Source: Dugong dugon
Lineage: Eukaryota > Chordata > Mammalia > Sirenia > Dugongidae
NCBI GenBank assembly: GCA_030035585.1
Contig: CM057476.1
Span: forward strand, 24,598,501-24,662,500
Direction: 5' to 3'
Length of the DNA stretch: 64,000 nt
In this document: positions 1 to 10,847 of the stretch, piece by piece
Layout of the letters: the number at the start of each line of letters is the position of its first letter
How positions within the stretch are numbered: the stretch's first letter is position 1
The notes under the pieces: generated by a model
What the model was told of the DNA's origin: nothing
The model's input: the letters and a program-made list of their open reading frames with translations, nothing else
Database searches by the model: none
Position numbers and translations under genes: made by a program

Positions 1-610
1 ACATTGTCAAGAGATGCTCTCGCATGCAGTGTTGCCAGTCCTTTCCTGAGAGTGCTGGAGAAATTTTTTTTTTTAGGATTATAACAGTGATTCTCAAACT
101 TTATTTACTCTAAAAAATTATCTGTTTCCTATGTACATAGAGTGGCTTTTTAAGATCTAAAGTCAGGCAAGGCGGTCTCTTAAATATCTCTTGAATCATA
201 TCCTGTTTCTCCACCATCAGTGCGTTAACTCCAGCCTTCTTTGTTTCTAGTTGCATTGTTGTGATGGCATCCTACTAACTTGGGGATTCTTAAGCTTATA
301 TGTGTTTGTGTGTGTGAGAGAGGGAGAGTGAGAGGGAGGGAGAGGGACTCCTTTAGCAGTCTGGTGGAGTCAATCAGTACAAAAGAAACCTATTATAGAA
401 ATACAGTTCCATCCACGGAGTTTCGTAGAGCTCCAAGTGTGAAATATCTTCTAGTTTAACCTAATCCAGGCCTCAAAATATATTCCATCAATGCTAAAAC
501 TTTCCATTCCTATGATTAACCCCAAAGCAAAGTTTTGGAGAGTTTAAGCTAAACACATTAAACTATGAAAAAGCAAAACAAAGCACAACACTTGTTGTTG
601 TTGTTGTTGT
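1..610. other. Intron, no clear gene; GA-rich tract and (TTG)n
   Basis: Positions 299-347 are a TG then GA-rich low-complexity tract and 592-610 a short (TTG)n. The stretch at 86-123 resembles the end of a hAT-type element and about 190-280 faintly resembles L2; neither is strong enough for its own call. Confidence 0.5.
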
Positions 611-623
611 TATGAACAGATAA

Positions 624-828
624 ACCAACCAAAACCAAGCCCACTGTCGTGGAGTCAATTCATAGAGACCCTATAGGACAGCGTAGAAATCTATAGGGTT
701 TCCAAAGCTGTAAATCTTTACAGAAGCAGACTGCCATATCTTTCTCCTGAGGAGTGACTTGTGGGTTGGAACCTCTGACCTTTTGGTTAGCAGCTGAGTG
801 CTTAACGACTGCATCACCAGGGGCTCCC
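624..828 (-). mobile_element. AfroSINE (long type), 13-bp target duplication
   Basis: Read on the minus strand this has the tRNA-like head (box A-like GTTAAG region, box B-like GGTTCCAACCC near 755-770), a middle segment with the AAAGATTTACAGC block, and the conserved 3' end CTATAGGGTC...ATGAATTGACTCC. Direct repeats TATGAACAGATAA at 611-623 and 829-841 flank it exactly, so both insertion boundaries are readable. It lies antisense to the host gene. Confidence 0.92.
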
Positions 829-841
829 TATGAACAGATAA

Positions 842-1545
842 CTAAATATTATTAGTACTTTAAAAAGACTAGAAACTCAAAACAAATAAAGATCCTGATT
901 TTCTTACAGCATTATTTCATGCACATAATATGTTCTATTCCTTAACTGCCAGTGAATCTGCTAGATGTATAGAATGTATAACCGGAAAATAAGTCGATAC
1001 AGCTGAGAACAGTGTACTTTATCTGGAATATGGTTAATGTTTCAATTTGCCATTTCAGTACTGCTCCATAGTTTTTTTTAGTTACTATTTTATACAGGAT
1101 ATGTGTAGGAAGGGGCAAAGAACGGTGAGAGATAATGGACCTGTTTCTCTCCAGTGCTCCTATTACTCCCTGCTAATGAGTCATATATGGAAGGAGGTAC
1201 ATTTACTCTTTCAACCTTCTTAGGTACATACCAGACAGGTGTGTTGCTTATGTACATGATGGTGACCTCACTCATTCATCTTCAGTGGAATATGATCTTG
1301 GGTTCTTTTTTAGTAGTATTGGACATTCTTGGCGATTAACCATGAGGTTATATCATTCATCCATTTTGTTTATTCATTTATTTTAACCGACTTATTAGTA
1401 GAAAATTAATTCAAATGTTTTCTAGGTTAAGTGAGAAATAATTTATTTTCATGTTTTACTGCAGATATGTAATGATATAGATTATACTTATTTACATTTA
1501 CATGTAACAGTTTACAAAACATCTTCATTTACTTGATCTTTTTTT
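842..1545. other. Intron, AT-rich, nothing recognised
   Basis: Open frames of about 61 codons overlap on both strands near 1090-1339 and look like chance; no repeat family was recognised. Confidence 0.5.
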
Positions 1546-1767
1546 GAGGATCCCTGGTGGCAAAGTGGTTAAAGCGCTCAACTGCTAACCACAAGGTCAG
1601 CAGTTGGAACCCACCAGTTGTTCCATGGGAGAGAGATGTGGCAGTCTGCTTCTGTAAAGATTTACAGCCTTGAAAACCTTATGGGGCAGTTCTACTCTGT
1701 CCTGTAGGGTCGCTATGAGTTGGAATTGACTTGACGGCAGTGGGTTTGGGTTTTTTTTTTTTTTTTT
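1546..1767 (+). mobile_element. AfroSINE (long type) with T-rich tail
   Basis: The head CCCTGGTGGCAAAGTGG carries box A, with box B (GTTGGAACCC) near 1601. The long-type middle block with GTAAAGATTTACAGCC and the RTE-like end CGCTATGAGTTGGAATTGAC follow, then GGGTTTGGG and about 20 T. No convincing target duplication was seen. Confidence 0.9.
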
Positions 1768-1814
1768 CCTATCAATCTTACTGTGTCTTCACAGTAACCT
1801 GTGATTCAGGTATA

Positions 1815-2185
1815 CCAGTTGATACCAGTTGCTACTGAGTCATCTCTGACTCATGGTGACTTCATGTGTGTCAGAGTAGAGCTATCCTCCATAGGGTTTT
1901 CAGTGATTGCTCTTTCAGAAGTAGATTGCCAGACTTTTCTTCCAAGGTGCCTCTAGGTGGACTCAAACCTCCAACCTTTCGATTACCAAAAAAACCAAAC
2001 CCATTTGCCATTGAGTCAATTCCGACTCATAGTGACCCTATAGGACAGAGTAGAACTGCCCCATAGGGTTTCCAAGGAGTGCCTGGTGGATTTGAACTGC
2101 CAGCCTTTTGGTTAGCAGCCATAGCTCTTAATCACTACACCACCAGGGTTTTCACCTTCTTGATTAGCAGCCCAGTATGTTAACT
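1815..2185 (-). mobile_element. Older AfroSINE variant split by a younger one
   Basis: The 3' end and body of an old-type copy (marked by TGTGTCAGAGTAGAGC and CTTCCAAGGTGCC on the + strand) run from about 1815 to 1985. Its head continues at about 2155-2185 (GATTAGCAGCCCAG). The gap is filled by the inner short-type SINE listed next. Confidence 0.82.
1986..2153 (-). mobile_element. AfroSINE (short type) nested in older SINE
   Basis: A short-type copy of about 165 bp: CCATAGGGTTTCCAAGGAG passes straight into the head region, lacking the about 40-bp block of the long type. The flanks ACCTTTCGATTA (left) and ACCTTCTTGATTA (right) are near-identical and fit a degraded target duplication of about 13 bp inside the outer SINE. 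This gives a clear age order. Confidence 0.85.
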
Positions 2186-2197
2186 GTTTGGGACAGA

Positions 2198-2329
2198 TGT
2201 AACAGGAATTATTTATCTCTATTGCACAAAAGAGGAAACTGAGGCCCAGAGAGGTTAAGATTTGCATAAGATCATAGAGTAAGTACATGGTGGAGCTGAA
2301 ATGGGAACTCAGTCCTCTGGTTCCTCTAG
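2198..2329 (-). mobile_element. MIR fragment
   Basis: The + strand has GAGGAAACTGAGGCCCAGAG followed by a run ending in a box-B-like GGAACTCAG, the reverse complement of the MIR core and head. Confidence 0.85.
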
Positions 2330-4207
2330 CAAGTTCTTTTGTGTAACTTCAGTCAAGGAGGAATTGCCCTTTGCTTTCTCTGCAGTATTCTTTTGTACGG
2401 CTCAGGCAGATGGATGGGCGTTTGCTCAGTCTTGGTAATGGACATGGATTATGTCCCCATCTGCTTGGTAGAAAACCATTGACTATACTGAGCAATGTCC
2501 ATTTAAAATATTAAATTGCATCAAAACTTATGACGTTTAAAGTGCTTTTACAGTTTAGTTAAGATAACAGTTTCATCTGTTTCTGTGTAATTACAGAGGT
2601 TTTGAGTTGCTTTAATTTAGCAGGCTGGAAAAATACGACCTCTGGCTTCATGGCCTTTTCATTTTACGAGTGTATGTGTGTGTGTGCGTGTGTGTGTGCG
2701 TGTAACTGGTGAACTTGAAGAGGTTTCATTATTGTTTGCTCTGCTTTTCCAAGGGCTCTAATTGTCTCTACTCCAACCCTCAAGCCTTCTCCTGTCTGCT
2801 GACAGCAGTCAGGATTTCCATATGACATAGAGCAGCAGATTATTGATTTTGTTTTTCTGTGTCAGGGCACTGTGTGTGTGTCACTTGAGGTGGTCTTGTG
2901 GGCATTTAGTTCATCAGTGATTATGCAGAGGGCCCACTTAGCTTGAGCTGGGAAGGAAATGTCAAACAGGAAAGGACTGGGATGATTCTTTTAAGAGTAA
3001 ATATCAGGGAATTTACACTTGAGAGAAACCCTGAACTGTCACTTCTCCTTCAGCATTTCACTTTGATTTCCAGTTGGCATGTTTAAAGAGGCTGACATTT
3101 CGTTTCTCTGTGTTCACTTGAGCAGGGAGTATGGGATCAGAAGCCATCGATCAGTTAGTAGTAGTCTATAACTCTTACGTAGCGTTCGACCATGAATGAA
3201 AGTTCTACATGCTTGGAAGTCAGCCCCCCAAACAATTGGGTGTATCTGCAGCCCCTGGAGGTCTGTCCTGTTCTGGTTCATACATAGAGAAGTAGGTCCA
3301 GTTTAACTAGGGTTCAGGGAAGCCTCGCCTCAGCTGAGGTGAGAACTAATTCCAAGGACTTTAGGAAGTCCGTATGCTTTATCTTGGGCTCAGTTCCTCA
3401 GCATACTGAAATTAAACTTTGGAATATCTACCTCGCCGTCCTTCCAGGATCCCCAGAATTAACCTCTGGAAGCCAGCTAGGCTAGGACTGCTCCTAGTAC
3501 CCTGTGAGAGCCCCAGTGAGTCCTGAATATCAGCTTTTCCCCTTGGCCCCTCAGATACATTCCACCTTTCAAGGGGGAGGCGCACGAGAGAACTTGAGGG
3601 CACCGTGCATGTGAGAGGCTGGGTTGCATCTCCTACTTTCATTTAGCTTTTCTCCTTACAGCCACATCTCTGAGTTCTGTAGTTGTTCCTAGTATCCAAG
3701 AGAGTAATGGTTGTTTTCTTCTATAAACTTCTCCCATCATAGCTCTCAAGCACTAGGTGGACTGTGAAACCAAGGCGCAGAGTCTTCTAGACTGACTTGG
3801 AATAGTGGAAAGGCATGTGCCTGGCTCTTTCCTGCTTTCCTCATACGTGAGTGGCAAGTCTGCTTTTGGTTTTGATTGGTTAATACTGTAGGTCTGATCT
3901 GAAGTGAGATGTCAAAACCCCGTCGCTTTAAGTCCCACTCTCGACATGTGTAAGATAGCATCGTGCTCTTCTTCCTACCGCCCTTCTCTAGTGGGCCTCA
4001 CCCACCCCAAATGGCTTTGGAGTAAATTTGATGATCCCATGGCATTAGGTGTTTCATGTGTCTACATTGTGCCTGAGTGAAATGTACATCCTTGCTTCTC
4101 AAGCTACCTGTGGTAAAACTATATGAAAGAAACTCTATGAATGAAATATGAAATTAATGGAGTATACTGTAACTAGAAAAGAGGGCTAGTAGAAGGAACT
4201 GAAATAG
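2330..4207. other. Intron, unique-looking; (TG)n at 2665-2703
   Basis: About 1.9 kb without a recognised repeat apart from an interrupted TG/CG dinucleotide run. No frame exceeds 76 codons and none resembles a protein I know. Confidence 0.5.
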
Positions 4208-4572
4208 CAGGTGTTGTTGTTAGTTGCCAGCAAGTTGGCCCCTGACTGATGGGTGGTGACCTCATACACAGTGGGGCACACTGGGATGAAACACTGCCCA
4301 GTCTCACACCATCCCCATGATCAGTTGTGGATTGGACTGTGGTGAGCCATAGAATTTTCATTGGCTGCTTTTCAGAAGTAGATCATCAGGCCTTTCTTCC
4401 TAGTCTGTCTTAGTCGGGAAGCTCTGCTGAAACCTGGTCACCATCATAGCAACATGCAGGCCTCCACTGAAGGACGGATGGTGGCTGTGCATGAGGTGCT
4501 CTGGCTGGGAATCAAACCTGGGTCTCCTGCATGGAAGAAGCGATTTCTACCACTGAACCACCAATTCCCCTT
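4208..4572 (-). mobile_element. tRNA-Gly-headed SINE with RTE-like 3' end
   Basis: On the minus strand the element starts at about 4572 with a clear tRNA-Gly-like head: TGGTGGTTCAGTGGTAGAA (box A) and GGTTTGATTCCCAGCC (box B), down to about 4500. A body with AAGCTTCC-like and GACTAAGACAGACT segments follows. It ends at the left with the reverse of GGCAACTAACAACAACA, the RTE-type tail. The head differs from that of the AfroSINE copies, so this is a second tRNA-derived SINE family. Confidence 0.75.
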
Positions 4573-5349
4573 AAAGGAGCAGGTACTAAGGAGAAAGACC
4601 AGTAAGTTTCCAGAGTTTTTCCTTTAAAATCTTTAGCTTGTTTTCTACCCTGATCATTTCAATGAGTACTTTTTGTTTGCTCGTTGTTTTTTGTTTTAAT
4701 TTTTTATTTTCTTCTGACTTAAGTATCAAAGAATCAAGTGTTTTCTTTGTTACTGTGGCATGCAGTGTGTTGTCCACTGGTGTCCCTCACCACTCACCCT
4801 ATTTCCCAGAACAATAGATTGGGCATCTTAATTTCACCCTATCCCTGTTCGCTTTCCTGTAAATCCTCTACATTGTCTGTCTGTAAGGAGTTACTGTGTG
4901 TTACAGAGATTGGCAACCTACAAAGTGTACAGCAAGCATGGCTGTTGGACAGTTTTCATGGTTACATAAAAAGGTTATGGCCACAAGTCTCATTCCTTGT
5001 CACTTGCAAGAGCCATTATCGGCCACTTGCCCAAAGAGGTGGCAGCATTTGGATCATTCCACCATATTCTATAGCCTGTTGCCAGCCATTTTGAATTTCC
5101 TGCTTTCAAACTCTGCTGAGAGTTTGGAGCTGGTGTCCACTCCTTCTAGCTTTTAGAAGTTTCCAGTGAGCGTAGAGCAGTCTTAGTGTTTCAGATAGGA
5201 GCTGTTGGCTGGCACATGTCTTTATCACCCAGTTACTCAATTTGCTGGCCCAAATCCCATCTTGACACCTTAGGAGGAAAGCAGTGCACAACTTTGCTAC
5301 CTCATTTTGACAAGATTGGTGATCCTGGTATGAAGAAGAATGACCCATG
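4573..5349 (-). pseudogene. Possible degraded processed pseudogene, family unknown
   Basis: Two adjacent minus-strand open stretches (5348-5106 and 4777-4586) look more protein-like than chance. The first has LLSETLRLLYAHWKLLKARR. The second is Lys/Glu/Leu-rich (SEENKKLKQK, ENKLKILKEKLWKL), as in a coiled coil. The segment between is broken by several stops in all frames. No poly(A) tract or flanking duplication was found, so a processed copy is not proven and I cannot name the parent. It may be chance. Confidence 0.25.
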
Positions 5350-5560
5350 AACCACTATGTGGAGAGTTAGAAAGACCTGAGTTCATGTCCCAGATCTGCA
5401 CCTACTAGCTTATAGCTTTGGGTGGTTTACTTACCCTTTTGAGTCTCAATTTCTTCTCAGTAAAATGGGATAATAATACCTGTTTCACAGGTGGTTGTAA
5501 AGATTAAATGATAGCATATGTGAAAAGCATTCAGTGTAGTGCCTGACATTTACTGTATTT
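5350..5560 (+). mobile_element. MIR fragment
   Basis: GACCTGAGTTCATGTCCCAG (box-B-like), then CTCAATTTCTTCTCAGTAAA and GGTTGTAAAGATTAAATGA follow the MIR order on the + strand. Confidence 0.85.
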
Positions 5561-6709
5561 TTTAAGCAAATAACATGCGCCTTCTACATTTGTTTGCCAA
5601 CCTTGCCCTACTGCCCAGGAGATATTTTTGTAAGCGCATTATGCTAATTTCTTACAGCAACGTGTAAAAACAAAATTGGCATATCCATGCTTTCAGAAAT
5701 ACCTCACAGGGAGAGGGGAAGGCATGGTTGGCAAACAGACATAGAAGGCTCACGTTATTTGTGTAAAAATATGGTAATAATACTTGTCTTTCTTTCTTCC
5801 CATACAACCACCTTTCCCAATTCCCACCCCAAGACTGAACAAGAAGTTGTACGTTTATAAGGCACAAGATGATTCAAGCAAGTTATGAAAAATAATTTCT
5901 TGCCTACAGTGTTGACGTTTTTTCTGAGTTTTTAATATTGAATAAATTCCCATTTATTTTAAATATGTTAATATGATTTTGTTTGAAACAAAGAGGATGG
6001 AGTATGTAACTGTTCAGAATCCCTCCAAGCCCTGTAGTTTTATGATTCTTTGTAGTTTTTGCAAAATCAATATAATGTGCCTTGCTGGGTTTTAAGTTCT
6101 GATTTCCATGCAGTAGAAGCCTTTGAAAAAGGGACAGAGCTTCATAAGAAATATTTTTTGTTTATGTAACCAGAGCATTAATGTTTTTGTGATGATGTTT
6201 TCTCTTAAAAATAAAAACAACTGAAAATGAGTTTCTTTGCCAAACCCTCAAAAGTTGCTTTGCCTTGGGCTCTGGGAGCAAGCTCAAGCAGATCCATAAA
6301 AGGTCATTGCAAGCACCTCAGCTACCCGTCTCCTTCGCTCTCTAAGAAGAGTAGGAGAACAGGAAAACAGGAGGGCTGAGAAAGGAGATGGTTTTGGACT
6401 TGAGGATACAATAGCCACATGCACTGTATAAGGATTTTTAAAGGGATGATTATTAGCTTTTTGGCGGCAGTTATTTTTTTCCTTCCTGTGAATTTTTATT
6501 TTGGGGTCTAGCTTTGGAAGTTCTGTGAACGAGCACTTTATTGGCTGTGGTAAGACATATTCCTTAGTGGTTCAGAATATTTGTGGCTGTTGTGGGTTTT
6601 TCTTTTTAATTTTAGTTCCTGTGATATTAAGACCAGCTGGTTAAAGTTACTTATTTTCGATACGGGAAGGTATTGTGACTAAACCATGCTGAACAAAAGT
6701 TCAGTCAGG
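5561..6709. other. Intron, AT-rich, nothing recognised
   Basis: No gene, RNA or repeat recognised. A minus-strand 71-codon frame at 5652-5867 lacks any domain signal. Confidence 0.5.
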
Positions 6710-6935
6710 GAGGTGGCATACTACAGTGGAAGGAGCATGGGCTTCGAAGTCACCTCCGAGTTTGAGTCTTAACTCAGTTGCTTAAAGGAATGTATGTGAC
6801 ATGGGGCTAGCCGCTTAGCCTCTTTCAGTCTCATTTCCCTCACTGGAAAAATTGAATTTGTAATTCTTAGTTTTAGGGTGGGTTAGAACATTAATTTATG
6901 TAAAGTGTCTAATAGGTAAAGGTCTGCACATAATC
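6710..6935 (+). mobile_element. MIR copy, nearly full length
   Basis: It starts with a GTGGAAGGAGCATGGGCTTC head, then TTGAGTCTTAACTCAG (box B), CTCATTTCCCTCACTGG core and a GTAAAGTGTCTAATAGG end. Confidence 0.82.
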
Positions 6936-7078
6936 CTTCCTGTTTCTTCTCTTTCCTCTTCCTCTCATTATTCGTAATAGGATTATTCAACTTCTGGCTT
7001 TACATGGTACCATAGCCTTAGGAGCTCCTATGGAGATGGAAAGAGAAAAACCCTCCCTGCCCCCTTCTAATTAAGGCT

Positions 7079-7294
7079 AAACAACAACTACAAAAAACCC
7101 ACTGCTGTTGAGTCGATTCCGACTCATAGCAACCCTGTAGGACAGAGTTGAACTGCACCATAGGGTTTCCAAGGTTGTAAGCTTTATGGAAGCAGACTGC
7201 TGCATCTTTCTCCTTGGGAGCAGTTGGTGGGTTCAAAGTGCCGACCTTTCGGTTTGCAGCCAAGCGCTTTACCCACTGCGCCAGCAGGGCTTCT
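7079..7294 (-). mobile_element. AfroSINE (long type), 11-bp target duplication
   Basis: The reverse strand carries head, middle block and RTE-like end (GACTCATAGCAACCCTGTAG on +). Direct repeats TAATTAAGGCT at 7068-7078 and 7295-7305 bound it exactly. Confidence 0.92.
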
Positions 7295-7305
7295 TAATTA
7301 AGGCT

Positions 7306-7945
7306 GGGGGGACTTATTTTTCTTATCACTTTGGGAAATTTTCCTATCCTGCTGGTGGACTTTTCCTTATTACATGCAGACTGTAGAATTAGGATGATTA
7401 TAAAATAAACTTTGAAATTGGGACGTAAGTAGAGTGACTTTATGATTGTTGTCGTAATTCTTACTGCTAATAACACTACTAATAATTTAATCATATTTTT
7501 AAATTAGTATTTCCTTTAAACATCCCAGATCTTTCAGCATGTTAGAGAATCATTCATACAATTTCCTTAAGGCTTTCAGATTCTCAGATTTTGGCTAGTG
7601 GTGTCTTGGTATCATTGATGGTTCAATACTAATAATAAGGCATTTGTCATGTCTTAGTTCTTAAGCGTATTTCAAAAAGATCTTGATGGTACAGATCAGG
7701 AAGGAAAGCTGAAGACATTTTATTGACTTAAGATAATTTTAAAGAAAACGTGGTTGAATTAGCTGTTATTTTCTTGGTACTGTTGCTTCAGGAAGTGTAT
7801 GTTTCGTTATTCCTTTCTGGTCAGTGGCTCCTCTTCAAGATACAGTTTGAAGGCATTTGTTTTGAATATAGACTGATTTCTGAGTTGTGTTGTGAGACAC
7901 GACACTAGACTGCTAGACCAGTGTTTGCAGGATTGGTGTATATGT
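7306..7945. other. Intron, nothing recognised
   Basis: AT-rich sequence with no coding frame or repeat I could assign. Confidence 0.5.
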
Positions 7946-8165
7946 GGTTGGAGTCCCTTGGTGGGGCAACCGGCCAATGTGCTCAGTTGCTAACCCAAAG
8001 GTTGGAGGCTTGGGTTCACCCAGAGGCACCTCGAGAAAAAAGGCCTGGTGCTCTACTTCTGAAAAATCAGCCATTGAAAACCCTGTGGAGCACAATTTTG
8101 CTCTGATACACATGGGGTTGCCATGAGTTGGAATTGACTAGACAGCAACTGGGGGAAAAAAAAAA
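7946..8165 (+). mobile_element. AfroSINE, older type
   Basis: Head GAGTCCCTTGGTGGGGCAAC, box B GGCTTGGGTTCACCC, the old-type block AAAATCAGCCATTGAAAACC, ACACATGGGGTTGCCATGAG and an A-rich end. It is more diverged than the long-type copies. Confidence 0.85.
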
Positions 8166-8897
8166 GCTATGTGTGGTTAGCATGTCCTTTTACAGGCATA
8201 GACCAGACACCAAATCACTAGTAGAATGACTGAGACCATTTTAAAATAGTAAATGCTATTTGTTTCTGTTGAATTTTATAACTGCTGAAGAGTAACAGTG
8301 GGTATATACGTATGTGATTATTTTCATATATAAACAATAACATATATTTAATATTGAAATAAAGAATCCTTTTCTTTGTCCCTTCTCCAAGCTCCCAAGG
8401 AAATTAAAAATACCAGAACATTGGGTTAATCCAAGTTTTGTTTGTGTAATTTTTTAAAAAGGTAGAAGCTAGTTTAATACCAGTACTTGAAAGCTGTAGA
8501 GCAGCTGTATCTGGTATGCAGAATACATAACTCCTTGGAAATACTGTTGCAAACAGAATGGGCTCCAACAGCTATTTGCACATGTTCCAAATTATATTCA
8601 TCTCCAGCGCCACATTCTGCAAATCTCACAAAAAGGTTTTACCTGTGCTCCATAAAGCAGTTCTTTGGAATTGTTGAATTAGACAGAGGACAAGGTTATC
8701 CCTTATCATCAAAAACATTTTTTAGTTACATTTTATTTTCCTATCCAGATCTCTCTGTCAATCTGTATTGTATTTTACTTTATTCTATATTTATTCATGG
8801 ACTATGCATTTTGGACATAGTTCTTACTACTAGATCTATCTATGAATTTTGTAAACATCATAAGGTGGTGTACATTTTCATCATGTGTGCATGCGTG
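8166..8897. other. Intron; long chance ORF at 8487-8909
   Basis: A 140-codon open frame occurs here but is cysteine/phenylalanine-rich from T-rich DNA, ends in the poly(T) of the next L1 and shows no domain. I do not call it a gene. Confidence 0.5.
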
Positions 8898-9300
8898 TTT
8901 TTTTTTTAATTTTTTTGTGATTTAAGTTAAAGTTTACGGAGCAAATTAGTTTCTCATTAAACAGTTAATAACACAAATTGTTTTTGTGACATTTGTTGCC
9001 AACCCGACTATGTGTCAACACTCTCCGCTTCACTCCAGCTTCCCTGTTTCCGTTCGTCTAGTTTTCCTGTCCCTTCCTGCCTTCTCATCTTTGCTTTTGG
9101 GCTGGTGTGCCCATTAGTCTTGTATACATAATTGAAATATGGAGCATGTCCTTTATGTGTGTTATCGTTGGCCCTATAGACTGGTCTAATCTGAAGGGTG
9201 AACTTCAGGAGTGACTTCAGTACTGAATTAAAAGGGTGTCCGGGAGCCATACTCTTGGGATTTCTCCAGATTCTGTCAGACCAGAAAGTCTGGTTTTTTT

Positions 9301-9339
<39 letters not shown>

Positions 9340-9398
9340 TTGACTTTTGTTCTACATTTTTATTCTATTCTGTCCAGGACCCTCCATTGTTCTTCATC
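8898..9398 (-). mobile_element. L1 3'-UTR copy (afrotherian subfamily), left arm
   Basis: It begins with a T tract (poly(A) on minus), then TTTCTCATTAAACAGTTAAT, CTTTTGGGCTGGTGTGCCC and AGGAGTGACTTCAGTACTGA, the same order as the other L1 3'-UTR copies here. A (TG)n expansion sits at 9306-9336. It ends near 9390-9400, where an oppositely oriented copy of the same segment begins. Confidence 0.82.
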
Positions 9399-9401
9399 CT
9401 G

Positions 9402-10004
9402 CTTTGGTGAGTAGCATCTGGGTTCTTAAAAGCTTCTGAGTGGCCATCTAAGATACTGATCTCACCCTGTCTGCAGCAAGGGAGAATGAAGAAAACCAAA
9501 GGCACAAGGGAAAGATTAGTCCAAAGGACTAATGGACCACAACTAGTACAGCCTCCACCAGACTGAGTCCAGCATAACCACCACGACTGACTGCTCTGAC
9601 AGGGATCATAATAGAGGGTCCCAGACAGAGCCGGAGAAAAACATAGAACAGAATTCTAACTCACAAAAAAAGACCAGACTTACTGATCTGACAGAGACTG
9701 GAGAAACCCTGAGTATGGCCCCAGACACCCTTTTAACTCAGTACTGAAGTCACTCCTGAGGTTCACCCTTCAGCCAAAGATCAGACAGACAAATAAAACA
9801 AAATGAGATTAAATGGGCACACCAGCCCACGGGCAAGGACGAGAAGGCAGGAAACAGGAAAGCCGGTAATGGGAAACCCAAGGTTGGGAAGGGGAGAGTG
9901 TTGTGGGGTTGGCAATTGATGTCACAAAATAATATGTGTATTACTTGCTTAATGAGAAACTGCTTTGCTCTGTAAATGTTCATCTAAAGCACAATTTAAA
10001 AAAA
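9402..10004 (+). mobile_element. L1 3'-UTR copy, right arm of inverted pair
   Basis: It starts at GCTTTGGTGAGTAGCATCTG and reads GGAGAATGAAGAAAACCAAAG, CTCCTGAGGTTCACCCTTCA and TAATGAGAAACTGCTTTGCT to an A tract at 9998-10004. It is the reverse-oriented counterpart of the left arm over about 500 bp. Confidence 0.85.
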
Positions 10005-10263
10005 TGCAAATAGTAGTAATAATACACGTAGCTCAACCATGTATACGAGACTAGATGGCACGTGTGTTTTTGTTCCCTTCAGCCACCAACTTGAAGTTGT
10101 CATAGTGCAAATATTTCTTTTTCCTTAACTTTTTTTGTGAGAGTAGCCTGGTTCTCTAGTAACAGAGGCTGATGTGAATTAAAAGGTGTTTGGAATTTCC
10201 TCTCATGAGTCTAATAAAAATGTTAGTCTAGGTCTGAGTGTGCATGTGTTAATTTCTCACATT

Positions 10264-10322
10264 TGCTTGAATGATATGTATATGTGTGTATATATATACA
10301 CACAAACACACACATATATTTT
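10264..10322. repeat. TA/TG/CA microsatellite
   Basis: Alternating TATG, TATA and CACA units. The flanks 10005-10263 hold nothing recognised. Confidence 0.85.
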
Positions 10323-10712
10323 TGTTTTTTTGCTTTAACAAACAAATTTATTTTCTTACAGTTTAGGAGGCTAGAAGTCTGAGTTCAGAGTGCTGGCTCT
10401 AGGGGAAGGGTTTCTCTCTCTGTTGGCTCTGGGGTAAAGTCCTTGTCTCTTTTCAGCTTCTGCTTCTTGGCTCCCTGGTGATCTTCGTGTGTCATGACAT
10501 CTGTTGTTCCCCACCTCTGCTTGCTTGCTTGGTGGCTTGCTCAGTCTGCTCATTTTATATCTCAGAAGAGACTGACTTAAGACATACTCTACGCTAATAC
10601 TATGCCATTAACATAGCAAAGAAAGCTCACTCCCAAACGGGATTACAACCACAGGTATAGGGGCCAGGATCCACAACACACAATTTTGTGGGACACAGTT
10701 CAATCCATAGCA
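10323..10712 (-). mobile_element. MaLR/ERVL-like LTR, 3' end replaced by A tract
   Basis: On the minus strand it begins at 10712 with TGCTATGGATTGAACTGTGT, the usual start of MaLR-type LTRs, and reaches an AATAAA signal near 10345-10350. About 15 bases later it runs into an A-rich tract instead of the expected LTR end ending in CA. No flanking duplication was seen. It is either a truncated LTR or a retroposed transcript. Confidence 0.6.
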
Positions 10713-10847
10713 AACCTGCAGGATTACATGCCAAAGACATTTTTATGGCCTTTTGAGGTGATTTCATTTGACACAAAGTAACTGTGATCTGGGTACTCCA
10801 GTTAACAAGACTGGACCTTATTTTCCTCATGTATTAATTTTTTAAAA

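Noticed and set aside
4500..4572. Independent tRNA-Gly gene
   Set aside because: The tRNA-like head is diverged, lacks a good anticodon arm and continues into a SINE body with an RTE-like tail.
8487..8909. 140-codon + strand open frame
   Set aside because: It lies in AT-rich intron, ends in the poly(T) of an L1 copy, and has no domain or splice context; chance is the better explanation.
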